Source of the DNA: JBFONV01 sp040779335
GTDB taxonomy: Bacteria > Pseudomonadota > Gammaproteobacteria > Enterobacterales > Alteromonadaceae
NCBI GenBank assembly: GCA_040779335.1
Contig: JBFONV010000001.1
Coordinates: 310,001 to 374,000 of the forward strand
Direction of reading: 5' to 3'
DNA: 64,000 bases
Each line of letters opens with the position of its first letter. Position 1 is the first letter of the stretch. Under the pieces are notes generated by a model. That model had not been told where the DNA came from, ran no database searches, and saw only the letters and a list, made by a program, of their open reading frames with translations. A program made the position numbers and the translations under genes. This document shows, piece after piece, positions 43,237 to 52,928 of the stretch.

Positions 43237-44178
43237 ATGCAAATGGATAATTCACATATTTCAGTATTGCTTGAAGAAGCAATAAACGGCTTGGCCATTG
43301 ATCCTGATGGATGTTATATCGACTGTACCTTTGGTCGAGGCGGACATTCGGGACTCATTCTATCTAAATTGTCTGCTAAAGGTCGTTTGATCGCTATCGA
43401 TAGAGATCCGACAGCAATTAAAGCGGCGGAAAAATTTGCTGATGATCCTCGTTTTACCATTGAACACGAGGGCTTTGCCGAGCTGCAGTCAATTGCAGAG
43501 AAGCATCAATTAGTTGGCAAGGTTAATGGTATATTGCTCGATCTTGGCGTGTCGTCACCGCAATTAGATGAAGCTGAGCGTGGCTTTAGTTTTATGAATG
43601 ACGGCCCATTAGACATGCGCATGGATACTACTCGTGGTCAAACTGCACAAGAGTGGTTAGCAGTTGCCGATGTCGAAGATATTACTTGGGTGTTACGTAC
43701 TTTTGGAGAAGAAAAGCATGCTTGGCGAATTGCCAATGCCATTGTTGATACTCGTGAAGAACAGCCATTAACACGCACCAGTCAGTTGGCTAAGCTTATT
43801 CAAAAAACCGCGCCACAGCGTGAAATTAAAAAACATCCAGCCACACGCAGTTTCCAAGCTATTCGCATGTATATCAATAGTGAACTAGAGCAAATTGAAA
43901 AAGCACTTGCCGCGTCGCTATCAGTACTGGCGACCGATGGGCGCTTAGTAGTGATCAGTTTTCACTCACTTGAAGATCGCCTGGTAAAACAGTTTATGAA
44001 AAAGCATTCACAAGGAAAACAGGTACCACGTGGGCTACCTATCAGTGAAGCAGAAATACAAAAAGGTAAAAAACTAACTTTGGTTGGGCGTAAGGCCAAG
44101 CCAAGTAAGCAAGAAGTGACCGAAAATGTGCGTTCACGCAGTTCGGTGTTAAGAATAGCTCAACGTTTAGCTGATTAA
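43237..44178 (+). CDS. rsmH: 16S rRNA m4C1402 methyltransferase
   Basis: This 313-residue SAM-dependent enzyme methylates N4 of C1402 in 16S rRNA. It has HISVLLEEAI at the N-terminus, the SAM motif DCTFGRGGHS near residue 32, LDLGVSSPQLD and the later FHSLEDRLVKQFM, all diagnostic of RsmH. ATGs at 43237 and 43243 are possible starts; neither has a strong ribosome-binding site. Next to mraZ and ftsL as in other gammaproteobacteria. Confidence 0.95.
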   Translation: MQMDNSHISVLLEEAINGLAIDPDGCYIDCTFGRGGHSGLILSKLSAKGRLIAIDRDPTAIKAAEKFADDPRFTIEHEGFAELQSIAEKHQLVGKVNGILLDLGVSSPQLDEAERGFSFMNDGPLDMRMDTTRGQTAQEWLAVADVEDITWVLRTFGEEKHAWRIANAIVDTREEQPLTRTSQLAKLIQKTAPQREIKKHPATRSFQAIRMYINSELEQIEKALAASLSVLATDGRLVVISFHSLEDRLVKQFMKKHSQGKQVPRGLPISEAEIQKGKKLTLVGRKAKPSKQEVTENVRSRSSVLRIAQRLAD

Positions 44179-44180
44179 TT

Positions 44181-44495
44181 ATGGCGGCGAGTAAAGTTGT
44201 TCTGGCACTCGATATTTGGCAGGACATTCAACGTCATATCCTTGGTTATATTTTGCTAGTTTTAGTGGTTTGTTCGGCGTTTTCGGTGATATATGGCACT
44301 CATCTAAACCGTCAAACTACCAGTGAGTTGGAAGTGTTGCTTACTGAACGTGATGATTTAGATATTGAGTGGCGAAATTTGCTCTTAGAGCAAAATAGTT
44401 TAGCGGAACACAGTTCAATTGAGAGCAAAGCGTCAAAACTACTAGGAATGAAAAGACCGAATGCCAGCTCAGAAGTGATTATCACACTTGAGTAG
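44181..44495 (+). CDS. ftsL: cell division protein FtsL
   Basis: This 104-residue bitopic protein has a short cytoplasmic N-terminus, one membrane helix (about residues 20-40) and a periplasmic coiled coil (45-80, Leu heptads). Size, topology and position between rsmH and ftsI identify it as FtsL, which joins FtsB and FtsQ and helps activate FtsWI. It starts two bases after the rsmH stop. Confidence 0.9.
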   Translation: MAASKVVLALDIWQDIQRHILGYILLVLVVCSAFSVIYGTHLNRQTTSELEVLLTERDDLDIEWRNLLLEQNSLAEHSSIESKASKLLGMKRPNASSEVIITLE

Positions 44496-44572
44496 ATGAA
44501 TAAAATGGCTGAATGCCGAATGACTTTAACCAGTATGTGTTATTAACCAAGCGATTAGTACAAATAATAGAC

Positions 44573-46327
44573 ATGACTAAAACCGTGAAAAAACATACCG
44601 AAAAATACAAACCCGCTGCGGTGGCATGGCGTTTTTACGTCGTGTTGGTGGTGATTGTTTTTATTTACGGTGGTTTGATGGCGCGCAGTGCTTATATTCA
44701 GGTTATCGAACCTGATATGTTGAAAAAGCAAGGCGATATGCGGTCATTGCGCACGGCATCAAGTAAAGTACAACGCGGTTCAATTGTTGATCGTAATGGC
44801 CATGAACTGGCGGTGAGCGTGCCAGTTGAAACTGTATGGGCCGATCCGAAAGTGATCATGGACAAGAATGCGCTGGCAATGACTAAGCATTGGCAGGCAT
44901 TGGCAGATGTTTTAGGTCAAAAAGTTAGCAAGCTAACTAACCGTATTGTCAGTAATCCTGCTAAACGATTCGTCTATGTAGAACGTCAGGTATCTCCTGC
45001 AATGGCTAGGTATATTAAAGAGTTAAAAATTCCTGGTATACATTTACGCAAAGAATCAAAACGTTTTTATCCTGCAGGCGAGATCAGTGCTCATGTTGTT
45101 GGTTTTACCAACGTTGATGATAAAGGTATTGAAGGCATAGAACGTGTTTATGATGGTCTATTAACAGGCAGCAATGGCGAAAAACAATTTCGAAAAGATG
45201 CCAAAGGGCGAAAAATAGAAATACTCTCGGTGGAAGAGTCAACACCTCCTAAAGATTTAACCCTGAGTATCGATCAACGTATTCAAGCTATTGCCTATAA
45301 AGAGCTTAAAGGTGCGGTAAAAGCATTTAAAGCCAGCTCAGGATCTGTTGTTGTCACCAACGTGCATACTGGCGAGATCTTGGCCCTAGTAAATAGCCCT
45401 TCATATAATCCTAATAATAGAAGTAACACTGCGGTACATCGTTTTCGCAATCGTGCGATAACCGATTTTTATGAGCCGGGTTCCACGATGAAACCATTAA
45501 CGGTGATATCGGCGTTGGAATTTGGTGCAGTGCAAAGCGATACCATTATTGATACCAGTCCTGGGATCATGCGGATTGGTGGCCGACGTGTCAATGATCC
45601 TCGAAATTATGGAAAGCTGAGTTTAACCGATATTTTAGTGCATTCTTCAAATATGGGCACAACTAAATTGGCGTTGTCACTACCAAAAGATTATTACTTG
45701 GATAAATTTTTTCAAGCAGGCTTTGGTGAAGATACAGGTACTGGCCTGATCGGCGAAAGTTCAGGCATTATGCATGATCGCCAACGTTGGTCAAAATTTG
45801 AATTAGCGACCCTTTCTTATGGAATGGGCGTCGCGGCAACGCCATTACAGTTGGCGCGTTTCTATTCAACATTAGCGAATGGTGGTGTTAAAACGCCATT
45901 AACAATATTAAAGCAAGAGCAAACTGATCGCACCCCTGAGGGTTCAGAGCGAGTGTTTTCAGAAAAATATAGCAACGAAGTCGTTGGTATGCTTGAACAT
46001 GTAGTTAACGAACATTATAAAATTGCACGCGTAGACGGATATCGTGTTGGTGGAAAAACTGGCACTGCATTTAAAGCTATGGCTGGCGGCTACGGCAATG
46101 ACTACGTCGGGCTATTTGCTGGTGTTGCACCTATTTCTCATCCAGAAATCGCGGTTGTCGTGGTTATCAATGAACCGGGTGGAGATTTGTATCATGGCGG
46201 TGAAGTGGCTGCGCCAGTGTTTTCACGGGTGATGAAAGGTACGCTAAGAACATTAAATGTTGTCCCTGATGATCAAGAGCACTCAGTCGTCAGTCATCAA
46301 GTTAATGGAGATAACGATAATGCGTAA
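44573..46327 (+). CDS. ftsI: PBP3, septal peptidoglycan transpeptidase
   Basis: This 584-residue class B penicillin-binding protein has a membrane anchor at about residues 22-40 (WRFYVVLVVIVFIYGG) and a pedestal domain. The transpeptidase has motifs STMK (active-site Ser), SSN and KTGT in order. It cross-links septal peptidoglycan with FtsW. ATG 44573 gives the usual short cytoplasmic tail; an upstream ATG at 44513 adds 20 residues with no match to the family. It overlaps murE. Confidence 0.95.
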   Translation: MTKTVKKHTEKYKPAAVAWRFYVVLVVIVFIYGGLMARSAYIQVIEPDMLKKQGDMRSLRTASSKVQRGSIVDRNGHELAVSVPVETVWADPKVIMDKNALAMTKHWQALADVLGQKVSKLTNRIVSNPAKRFVYVERQVSPAMARYIKELKIPGIHLRKESKRFYPAGEISAHVVGFTNVDDKGIEGIERVYDGLLTGSNGEKQFRKDAKGRKIEILSVEESTPPKDLTLSIDQRIQAIAYKELKGAVKAFKASSGSVVVTNVHTGEILALVNSPSYNPNNRSNTAVHRFRNRAITDFYEPGSTMKPLTVISALEFGAVQSDTIIDTSPGIMRIGGRRVNDPRNYGKLSLTDILVHSSNMGTTKLALSLPKDYYLDKFFQAGFGEDTGTGLIGESSGIMHDRQRWSKFELATLSYGMGVAATPLQLARFYSTLANGGVKTPLTILKQEQTDRTPEGSERVFSEKYSNEVVGMLEHVVNEHYKIARVDGYRVGGKTGTAFKAMAGGYGNDYVGLFAGVAPISHPEIAVVVVINEPGGDLYHGGEVAAPVFSRVMKGTLRTLNVVPDDQEHSVVSHQVNGDNDNA

Positions 46328-47867
46328 TTCTCCTATGCTATTTGAGCAATTTTCTATCGCTACTGCGCTTGCAGGATTTGGTGTTACGCTTGAAAATGAC
46401 AAAGATATTGCTGAGCTAACTACGGCTAATTTAGTGAATGATACCCGAGAACTTGAGGCTAATGATATATTTTGCGCGGTTGTCGGTCATGAACAAGACG
46501 GACGAGCGTTTATAGAAACGGCAATTGTCAATGGTGCTGCGTTGGTCCTCGCTCAATGCCAACATAGTCAACAACACGGCAATATCACTTGGCGTAAAAG
46601 TCATGAAAAGCCGGTTGCTGTTATCCAATTTTATCAATTGGATCGTCATTTGTTTGCTTTAGCGAAAAGCTATTATGGTTGCCCTCAAGATAAATTAAAA
46701 ATGATTGGCATAACTGGCACTAATGGCAAAACCAGTACTTGCCAACTAGTGGCGAAATTATTGGATGCCAGCGACAAACAGTGTGCGGTGATCGGCACTA
46801 ACGGTTTTGGTCGTTTAAATCAGCTAATTGCATTGGGCAACACTACGCCAGGTCCGACAAAGTTACACCGCTTACTAAGCGAATTTGTTCAGGATGATGT
46901 TTCTCATGTCGCCATGGAAGTTTCATCTCATGGTTTGTCGCAAGGGCGAGTTTGCGCGGACCTACTTGATGTTGCCGTCTTTACCAATTTAAGCCGAGAT
47001 CACCTTGATTATCACCATACGATGGAAGATTACGCTCAGGCAAAATGGAAAATTTTTACTGGTAATGCTAAGCAGCTGGCCATTTTAAATGGCGATGATG
47101 ACTGTGCTGCCCAGTGGTTGAAAGACTGGCCTAGTGAGCAACCAGTGATCGTTTATGGCTTTGGCGAGCATATCAGTCAGTATTCGCGCTATGTTAAAGC
47201 AAATAATATTTTGCACCTCTTGCACGGAGTTGAGTTTGAATTAGAGACTGATTGCGGTTCAATCAAAATTTGTAGTCCTTTGATGGGCGACTTTAATGTC
47301 AGTAATTTATTGGCAGCTATTTCAGTTGCTCTGGTTGAAAAAATTTCATTAAAAAATATTGCTCAGGCGATTACCACCATGACACCTATTGATGGACGTA
47401 TGGAAGCCTTTAGCCAAGAAAACAAAACAACAACTGTGGTCGACTATGCTCATACTCCTGATGGTTTGCTACAAGCATTAGCGGCATGTCGTCAACATTG
47501 TAACGGGCAATTATGGGTGGTTTTTGGTTGCGGTGGCGATCGTGATAAAGGTAAGCGTGCGCTAATGGGAAAAATAGCGGAACAACACGCACAGCATGTC
47601 ATCATCACGAATGATAACCCCCGCACTGAAATGCCTGAAATGATCGTACGCGACATTTTAGCCGGTTGTGAAAACCCAGAAAAAATTGCCGTAATGCTAA
47701 ATCGCCAACAAGCGGTGACTTCAGCTATTACTCATGCAGGTTGTGACGACATAGTGCTACTCGCTGGCAAAGGGCATGAAGATTACATTATTTTGGGTAC
47801 TGAGAAACATTATTACAATGAGCGCGAAATCGTGCGTCAGCAATATCAACAAGAGGCTATATCATGA
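46320..47867 (+). CDS. murE: UDP-MurNAc-tripeptide ligase (meso-DAP adding)
   Basis: This 515-residue Mur ligase adds the third residue of the stem peptide. GITGTNGKTSTCQL is the ATP loop, EVSSHGLSQGRV follows, and DNPR near residue 435 is the signature of enzymes that select meso-diaminopimelate. ATG 46320 overlaps the ftsI end by 8 bases and has GGAG 9 bases upstream; earlier in-frame starts lie inside ftsI. Confidence 0.95.
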   Translation: MRNSPMLFEQFSIATALAGFGVTLENDKDIAELTTANLVNDTRELEANDIFCAVVGHEQDGRAFIETAIVNGAALVLAQCQHSQQHGNITWRKSHEKPVAVIQFYQLDRHLFALAKSYYGCPQDKLKMIGITGTNGKTSTCQLVAKLLDASDKQCAVIGTNGFGRLNQLIALGNTTPGPTKLHRLLSEFVQDDVSHVAMEVSSHGLSQGRVCADLLDVAVFTNLSRDHLDYHHTMEDYAQAKWKIFTGNAKQLAILNGDDDCAAQWLKDWPSEQPVIVYGFGEHISQYSRYVKANNILHLLHGVEFELETDCGSIKICSPLMGDFNVSNLLAAISVALVEKISLKNIAQAITTMTPIDGRMEAFSQENKTTTVVDYAHTPDGLLQALAACRQHCNGQLWVVFGCGGDRDKGKRALMGKIAEQHAQHVIITNDNPRTEMPEMIVRDILAGCENPEKIAVMLNRQQAVTSAITHAGCDDIVLLAGKGHEDYIILGTEKHYYNEREIVRQQYQQEAIS

Positions 47868-49261
47868 TCCCGTTACTTTTATCTGATATCGCCACAGCGG
47901 TTGATGGCCAACTTTTTGGCCAAGATGCAACCATTGAAAATGTCACCACAGATAGTCGAACATTAAAAAGAGGCGATGTATTTTTAGCGTTGAAAGGGCT
48001 GAATTTTGATGGCCATAAATTTATAGAACAAGTGGTTGAGCAGCATTGTGGTGCGGTTATCGTTGAGCAACATCATGAGATAGACGTGCCCCAAATTGTC
48101 GTTGCCGATACTCATAGTGCACTAGGAAAGCTTGGCGCTTACGTGAAACAAAAGGTTGCCCCAAAAACAGTTGGTATTACTGGCAGTAGCGGTAAAACCA
48201 CAGTAAAAGAGATGACGGCAGCTATTTTATCGCGTTTAGGTAATGTCTTAGCCACTCAAGGTAATTTTAATAACGACATAGGCGTGCCATTAACGCTGTT
48301 ACGACTGGAAGAAAAACATGACTTTGCGGTCATAGAAATGGGCGCAAATCACATCGGCGAAATTGCTTATTCTTGTAACTTGGTTAAACCAGATGTCGCG
48401 GTTATTAACAATATTGCCGCTGCTCATTTAGAAGGTTTTGGTGATTTATGCGGTGTTGCTCGCGCCAAAGGTGAAATATTCGAAGGCCTAGTTGAAAATG
48501 GTGTGGCGTTATATAACAAAGATTGCAAATTTGCCAATAAGTGGCAGTGGCGGTTAGTCGATAAAAATGTTCGTCAATTTTCGTGTTTAAATAAGTCAGA
48601 TTGTTATAGCTCAGATGTTATTTTAGACGACGATGGTTGTGCGAGTTTTAAATTAAACACCTACATTGGCAATACCTTTATCGAACTCACCGTACCAGGT
48701 CAGCATAACGTCTGTAATGCTGTTGCGGCGGCGGCCATTGCTATAGAGTTTGGCGCTAGTTTAGATGATATTCGCCTCGGATTGGCGGAAATGAACCCTG
48801 TGAAGGGAAGAATGAATCTTCATCAATTAGGTGAACATTTCAAATTGATTGATGATACCTATAATGCCAACGTTGAATCTATTAACGCGGCATCAGACTT
48901 ATTAGCGAGTTTTCCTGGACGCAGAGTTTTAATTCTAGGGGATATGGGAGAGCTTGGCTCTGAGTCGCGCACCTACCATCAAGAAGTCGGTCAATATGCA
49001 AAATTTACAGGCATAGACGATTTATTAACCATAGGCGTGCTCAGTCAAAACGCATCGGATGCTTTTTACGGGCATGGTCATGATGCGCCTCAACATTTTG
49101 ATGATAGAGAAAAACTACTGCATCGACTTATTGATATGTTGGCGAATGAACAGCAGCAAATATCAGTGTTAGTCAAAGGCTCACGCAGTGCTCATATGGA
49201 AGATGTCGTTGCTGATATTATTGATTGGCGTTCCGGCATAAACAAACAGGAGCGCGCGTAA
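47864..49261 (+). CDS. murF: UDP-MurNAc-pentapeptide ligase
   Basis: This 465-residue ligase adds D-Ala-D-Ala to the UDP-MurNAc-tripeptide. VGITGSSGKTTVKEM is the ATP loop, NFNNDIGVPLTLL and EMGANHIGEI are family motifs, and DDTYNANVES lies in the C-terminal domain. It overlaps murE by 4 bases (ATGA), with AGAGG before the start. Confidence 0.95.
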   Translation: MIPLLLSDIATAVDGQLFGQDATIENVTTDSRTLKRGDVFLALKGLNFDGHKFIEQVVEQHCGAVIVEQHHEIDVPQIVVADTHSALGKLGAYVKQKVAPKTVGITGSSGKTTVKEMTAAILSRLGNVLATQGNFNNDIGVPLTLLRLEEKHDFAVIEMGANHIGEIAYSCNLVKPDVAVINNIAAAHLEGFGDLCGVARAKGEIFEGLVENGVALYNKDCKFANKWQWRLVDKNVRQFSCLNKSDCYSSDVILDDDGCASFKLNTYIGNTFIELTVPGQHNVCNAVAAAAIAIEFGASLDDIRLGLAEMNPVKGRMNLHQLGEHFKLIDDTYNANVESINAASDLLASFPGRRVLILGDMGELGSESRTYHQEVGQYAKFTGIDDLLTIGVLSQNASDAFYGHGHDAPQHFDDREKLLHRLIDMLANEQQQISVLVKGSRSAHMEDVVADIIDWRSGINKQERA

Positions 49262-50343
49262 TGTTGCTTTGGTTAGGAGAATATTTAACTCATTACTTTA
49301 GTGCTTTTAACGTTTTTTCTTATTTAACGTTTCGTGCCATTGTCAGTACGTTAACGGCATTGGCTATTTCTTTGTATTTTGGTCCTAAATTAATTCGTGC
49401 CTTACAGAAAATGCAGATCGGTCAAACGGTACGTGATGATGGTCCTGAAAGTCATTTGTCAAAATCGGGTACGCCGACCATGGGCGGCATACTTATTTTA
49501 GCGTCTATCATCATCAGTGTTTTGTTATGGGCTGATTTATCAAACACTTATGTTTGGGTAGTGTTATTTGTCGTGGCGTCATTCGGTATTATTGGTTTTG
49601 TTGATGATTATCGTAAAGTGATCCGCAAAGATGCCAATGGCTTGATTGCGCGTTGGAAATATTTTTGGCAAACCGTTATTGGTTTAGCAACGGCACTTTT
49701 CCTTTATCAATATGCCCAAAGCCCTCAAGAAACAGCGTTGTTAATTCCTTTTGTTAAAGATGTCTTACCGCAATTAGGCCTGTTTTATATTGTTGTAGCC
49801 TATTTTGTTATTGTCGGTACCAGCAATGCGGTTAATTTAACCGACGGCTTAGATGGCTTGGCCATTGTACCAACGATTATGGTTGCCGGCGCATTCGCCG
49901 TCTTTGCTTACACCACAGGTAACGTAAACTTTTCGAGTTATTTGAACATTCCTTATATTGCTCAAACCAGCGAACTTGTGGTCGTTTGTACCGCTATTGT
50001 TGGTGCTGGATTAGGCTTTTTATGGTTTAACACTTACCCCGCACAAGTGTTTATGGGCGATGTAGGTTCATTGGCATTAGGCGCAGCGTTAGGGGTTATC
50101 GCCATATTGGTGCGCCAAGAGTTAGTACTATTTATTATGGGCGGTGTTTTTGTTATGGAAACCGTCTCGGTGATTTTGCAGGTTGGCTCTTATAAAATGC
50201 GTGGGCAGCGCATCTTTAGAATGGCCCCTATTCATCACCATTATGAATTAAAAGGGTGGCCAGAGCCGCGAGTGATTGTCCGATTTTGGATTATCTCGCT
50301 GATGCTGGTGCTTATTGGCTTAGCAACATTGAAATTGCGTTAG
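49261..50343 (+). CDS. mraY: phospho-MurNAc-pentapeptide transferase
   Basis: This 360-residue membrane enzyme makes lipid I from UDP-MurNAc-pentapeptide and undecaprenyl phosphate. It has ten helices and the motifs GFVDDYRKV, NAVNLTDGLDGLA and FMGDVGSLALG with the catalytic Asp residues, plus HHHYELKGWPEPRV near the C-terminus. ATG 49261 overlaps the last base of the murF stop and gives exactly the E. coli length and N-terminus; a start at 49225 is rejected. Confidence 0.96.
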   Translation: MLLWLGEYLTHYFSAFNVFSYLTFRAIVSTLTALAISLYFGPKLIRALQKMQIGQTVRDDGPESHLSKSGTPTMGGILILASIIISVLLWADLSNTYVWVVLFVVASFGIIGFVDDYRKVIRKDANGLIARWKYFWQTVIGLATALFLYQYAQSPQETALLIPFVKDVLPQLGLFYIVVAYFVIVGTSNAVNLTDGLDGLAIVPTIMVAGAFAVFAYTTGNVNFSSYLNIPYIAQTSELVVVCTAIVGAGLGFLWFNTYPAQVFMGDVGSLALGAALGVIAILVRQELVLFIMGGVFVMETVSVILQVGSYKMRGQRIFRMAPIHHHYELKGWPEPRVIVRFWIISLMLVLIGLATLKLR

Positions 50344-50349
50344 AGAAAA

Positions 50350-51738
50350 ATGAAGTTATCGCAACTGAGTAATAAAAATGTTTTGATTTTGGGGGCTGGC
50401 GTCACCGGGATGTCTTGCGCCCGATTTTTGCGCGATCAAAATATTCACTTTGCGATAAATGACAGCAGAGCACAGCTGGTTAGTGATACCGAGTTTCATC
50501 ATGATTTCCCTGATTGTCAATTAAGTTTAGGTAACTGGGACACTGCGTTAATTACTGCTGCCGATGTTATCATCGCCAGTCCAGGCATTGATATGCAAAC
50601 ACCGGCAATTAAATCAGCCATTAGTGACAGGGCAGACGTTATCGGTGATGTTGAATTATATTGTCGACTTGGCGATACACCTTTGTTGGCAGTAACTGGC
50701 TCAAACGGTAAATCTACTGTAGTTACATTGTTGGCTTATTTAGGCCAATCTCTGGGCGTTAATTGTCAGCTCGGTGGCAATATTGGCGTACCGGTTTTAG
50801 ATCACTTAACAAATAATCAAGCACCAGACATCGACGTAATCGCGCTCGAATTATCAAGTTTTCAGTTAGAAACCATCTCAAGTATGAAAGCCATTGCGGC
50901 AACAGTACTTAACATTAGCGATGATCATCTCGATCGTCATAAAACCCTAGAAAACTATCGTAACATTAAGCATAGAATCTACGAGCAAGCGCACGTCGTT
51001 CTGGTAAACCGCGATGATGTGCTAACGCAAGTATCTGCAGTTTCGCCACAGCAAAAGTTAATCTCTTTTGGTAGCGATAAACCTACTTCAGGCAACTTTG
51101 GAATCGATACAATCGATGGTCGTCCGTATCTAATGTACGGGGAGCAGGCACTGATTGCTGTAGCAGAGCTACCTATCGCGGGCATGCATAATGCGCTTAA
51201 TTGCCTAGCCGCTTTGGCACTGGGTATGAGTGCAGGTTGGTCATTAACGGGTATGGTCGCTCAGTTGCCTAATTTTAAAAGCTTAGAGCATCGCTGTCAG
51301 CATGTACCGAGTAGTGACGGTATTATCTGGATTAACGATTCCAAGGCGACCAATGTTGGCGCCACGCTAGCGGCAATAGCAGGGCTTGCAGCGACCTTGC
51401 CTGCAGATAATCATTTGATATTAATCGCTGGTGGTGATGGTAAAGGTGCTGATTTCTCGGCATTGAAAACAGCAATGGAGCAGCACGTAAGCCAGTTGAT
51501 CACGCTAGGCAAAGATGGCAATGAAATCGCAAAATTAAGTGCGGACAGTATTAAAGTAAACAGTATTGAACAGGCGGTAATAAACGCGAGAAGTATTGCA
51601 AAATCTGGTGATGTGGTGTTGTTATCTCCGGCATGTGCCAGCATCGATATGTTTAATAATTTTGCCGAGCGCGGTGAAGCGTTCATGCAAGCAGTTAAAA
51701 CAGGTGACCAGCTAAATGAAAGGAGTCTTTCATGTTAG
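50350..51738 (+). CDS. murD: UDP-MurNAc-L-alanine:D-glutamate ligase
   Basis: This 462-residue Mur ligase adds D-Glu. The N-terminal uracil-binding domain begins VLILGAGVTGMSCARFL; the ATP loop is VTGSNGKSTVVTLL near residue 115; INDSKATNVGATLAAIAGL and LLSPACASIDMFNNFAERG mark the C-terminal domain. It overlaps ftsW by 7 bases. Confidence 0.95.
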   Translation: MKLSQLSNKNVLILGAGVTGMSCARFLRDQNIHFAINDSRAQLVSDTEFHHDFPDCQLSLGNWDTALITAADVIIASPGIDMQTPAIKSAISDRADVIGDVELYCRLGDTPLLAVTGSNGKSTVVTLLAYLGQSLGVNCQLGGNIGVPVLDHLTNNQAPDIDVIALELSSFQLETISSMKAIAATVLNISDDHLDRHKTLENYRNIKHRIYEQAHVVLVNRDDVLTQVSAVSPQQKLISFGSDKPTSGNFGIDTIDGRPYLMYGEQALIAVAELPIAGMHNALNCLAALALGMSAGWSLTGMVAQLPNFKSLEHRCQHVPSSDGIIWINDSKATNVGATLAAIAGLAATLPADNHLILIAGGDGKGADFSALKTAMEQHVSQLITLGKDGNEIAKLSADSIKVNSIEQAVINARSIAKSGDVVLLSPACASIDMFNNFAERGEAFMQAVKTGDQLNERSLSC

Positions 51739-52928
51739 CCATGGCTCAAAATTTCTCAATAAGCAGAATATCGAATTGGTTTACGCCTCAGCCGAGTAAT
51801 ACTGTCACCTTTGATCGTAGCTATGTAATATTGGCCGTAATGATGTATATGATTGGCTTAGTAATGGTGGCCAGTTCATCAATGCCAGTGGCGGAAAGAC
51901 TATTTAATAATCCATTCCATTTTGTCACTCGTCATTTTATCTACATTTTATTAAGTGTTTGCATTGCAGCAGTGACCTTACAAATTCCAATGAGTTGGTG
52001 GCATAAAAATAGTGGTTCACTATTGCTATTGGGCATGGTGTTATTAGTAATCGTATTATTAATTGGTCGTTCGGTTAATGGCTCTACCCGTTGGATAACT
52101 CTCGGGCCAATCACCATCCAAGCGGCAGAGCCAGCGAAACTATTTTTCTTTTGTTATTTGTCTGCCTATCTGGTTCGTCGCCGTGATGAAGTCATGGAAA
52201 ACTTTAAAGGTTTTATTAAACCGTTAGTCGTATTTTTGCTATTGGCACTGCTGTTGTTAGCTCAGCCTGATTTAGGCACCATCATCGTGATGTTTGTCAC
52301 GACTTTTGGATTGTTATTTCTTGCGGGTGCAAAGCTCTGGCAATTTATCGGTATTGCCTCTATGGGGGTGATCGCTCTGTCATTACTCGCAGTATTTGAA
52401 CCTTATCGTTGGCGTCGAGTCACCAGCTTTTTAGATCCATGGCAAGATCCGTTTGGCAGTGGCTACCAACTTACTCAGTCGTTAATGGCTTATGGCCGAG
52501 GAGAAGTGTTTGGTCAAGGGTTAGGTAACAGTATTCAAAAATTAGAGTACTTACCCGAAGCACATACCGATTTTGTTATGGCGGTATTAGCGGAAGAATT
52601 TGGCTTTGTAGGTATCAGCGTTATTTTGTTAATAAGCATGATATTGGTGATAAAGGCGTTGATGCTAGGTAAAAAAGCGGTTAATAAAGAAAAATATTTT
52701 GAAGGTTTTTTTGCTTACGCAATTGGTATTTGGATCTGTTTTCAAGCCGCAGTTAATGTTGGTGCAAGCGCAGGAATTGTCCCTACCAAAGGTTTGACCA
52801 TGCCATTAATTAGTTACGGCGGCAGTTCGATGATTGTTATGACTATTACGATTGTTGTATTGATCCGTATCGATCATGAAATACGTTTGCAAAGCATTCA
52901 AGCAACGAGCAAAGGAGGGCGAAAATGA
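51732..52928 (+). CDS. ftsW: septal peptidoglycan polymerase FtsW (SEDS)
   Basis: This 398-residue SEDS glycosyltransferase has ten helices and the motifs STRWITLGPITIQ, a central RRVTSFLDPWQDPFGSGYQ stretch, and LPEAHTDFVMAVLAEEFGF, matching the FtsW/RodA family. It polymerises lipid II with FtsI. AGGAG precedes ATG 51732; ATG 51741 is an alternative. Confidence 0.95.
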   Translation: MLAMAQNFSISRISNWFTPQPSNTVTFDRSYVILAVMMYMIGLVMVASSSMPVAERLFNNPFHFVTRHFIYILLSVCIAAVTLQIPMSWWHKNSGSLLLLGMVLLVIVLLIGRSVNGSTRWITLGPITIQAAEPAKLFFFCYLSAYLVRRRDEVMENFKGFIKPLVVFLLLALLLLAQPDLGTIIVMFVTTFGLLFLAGAKLWQFIGIASMGVIALSLLAVFEPYRWRRVTSFLDPWQDPFGSGYQLTQSLMAYGRGEVFGQGLGNSIQKLEYLPEAHTDFVMAVLAEEFGFVGISVILLISMILVIKALMLGKKAVNKEKYFEGFFAYAIGIWICFQAAVNVGASAGIVPTKGLTMPLISYGGSSMIVMTITIVVLIRIDHEIRLQSIQATSKGGRK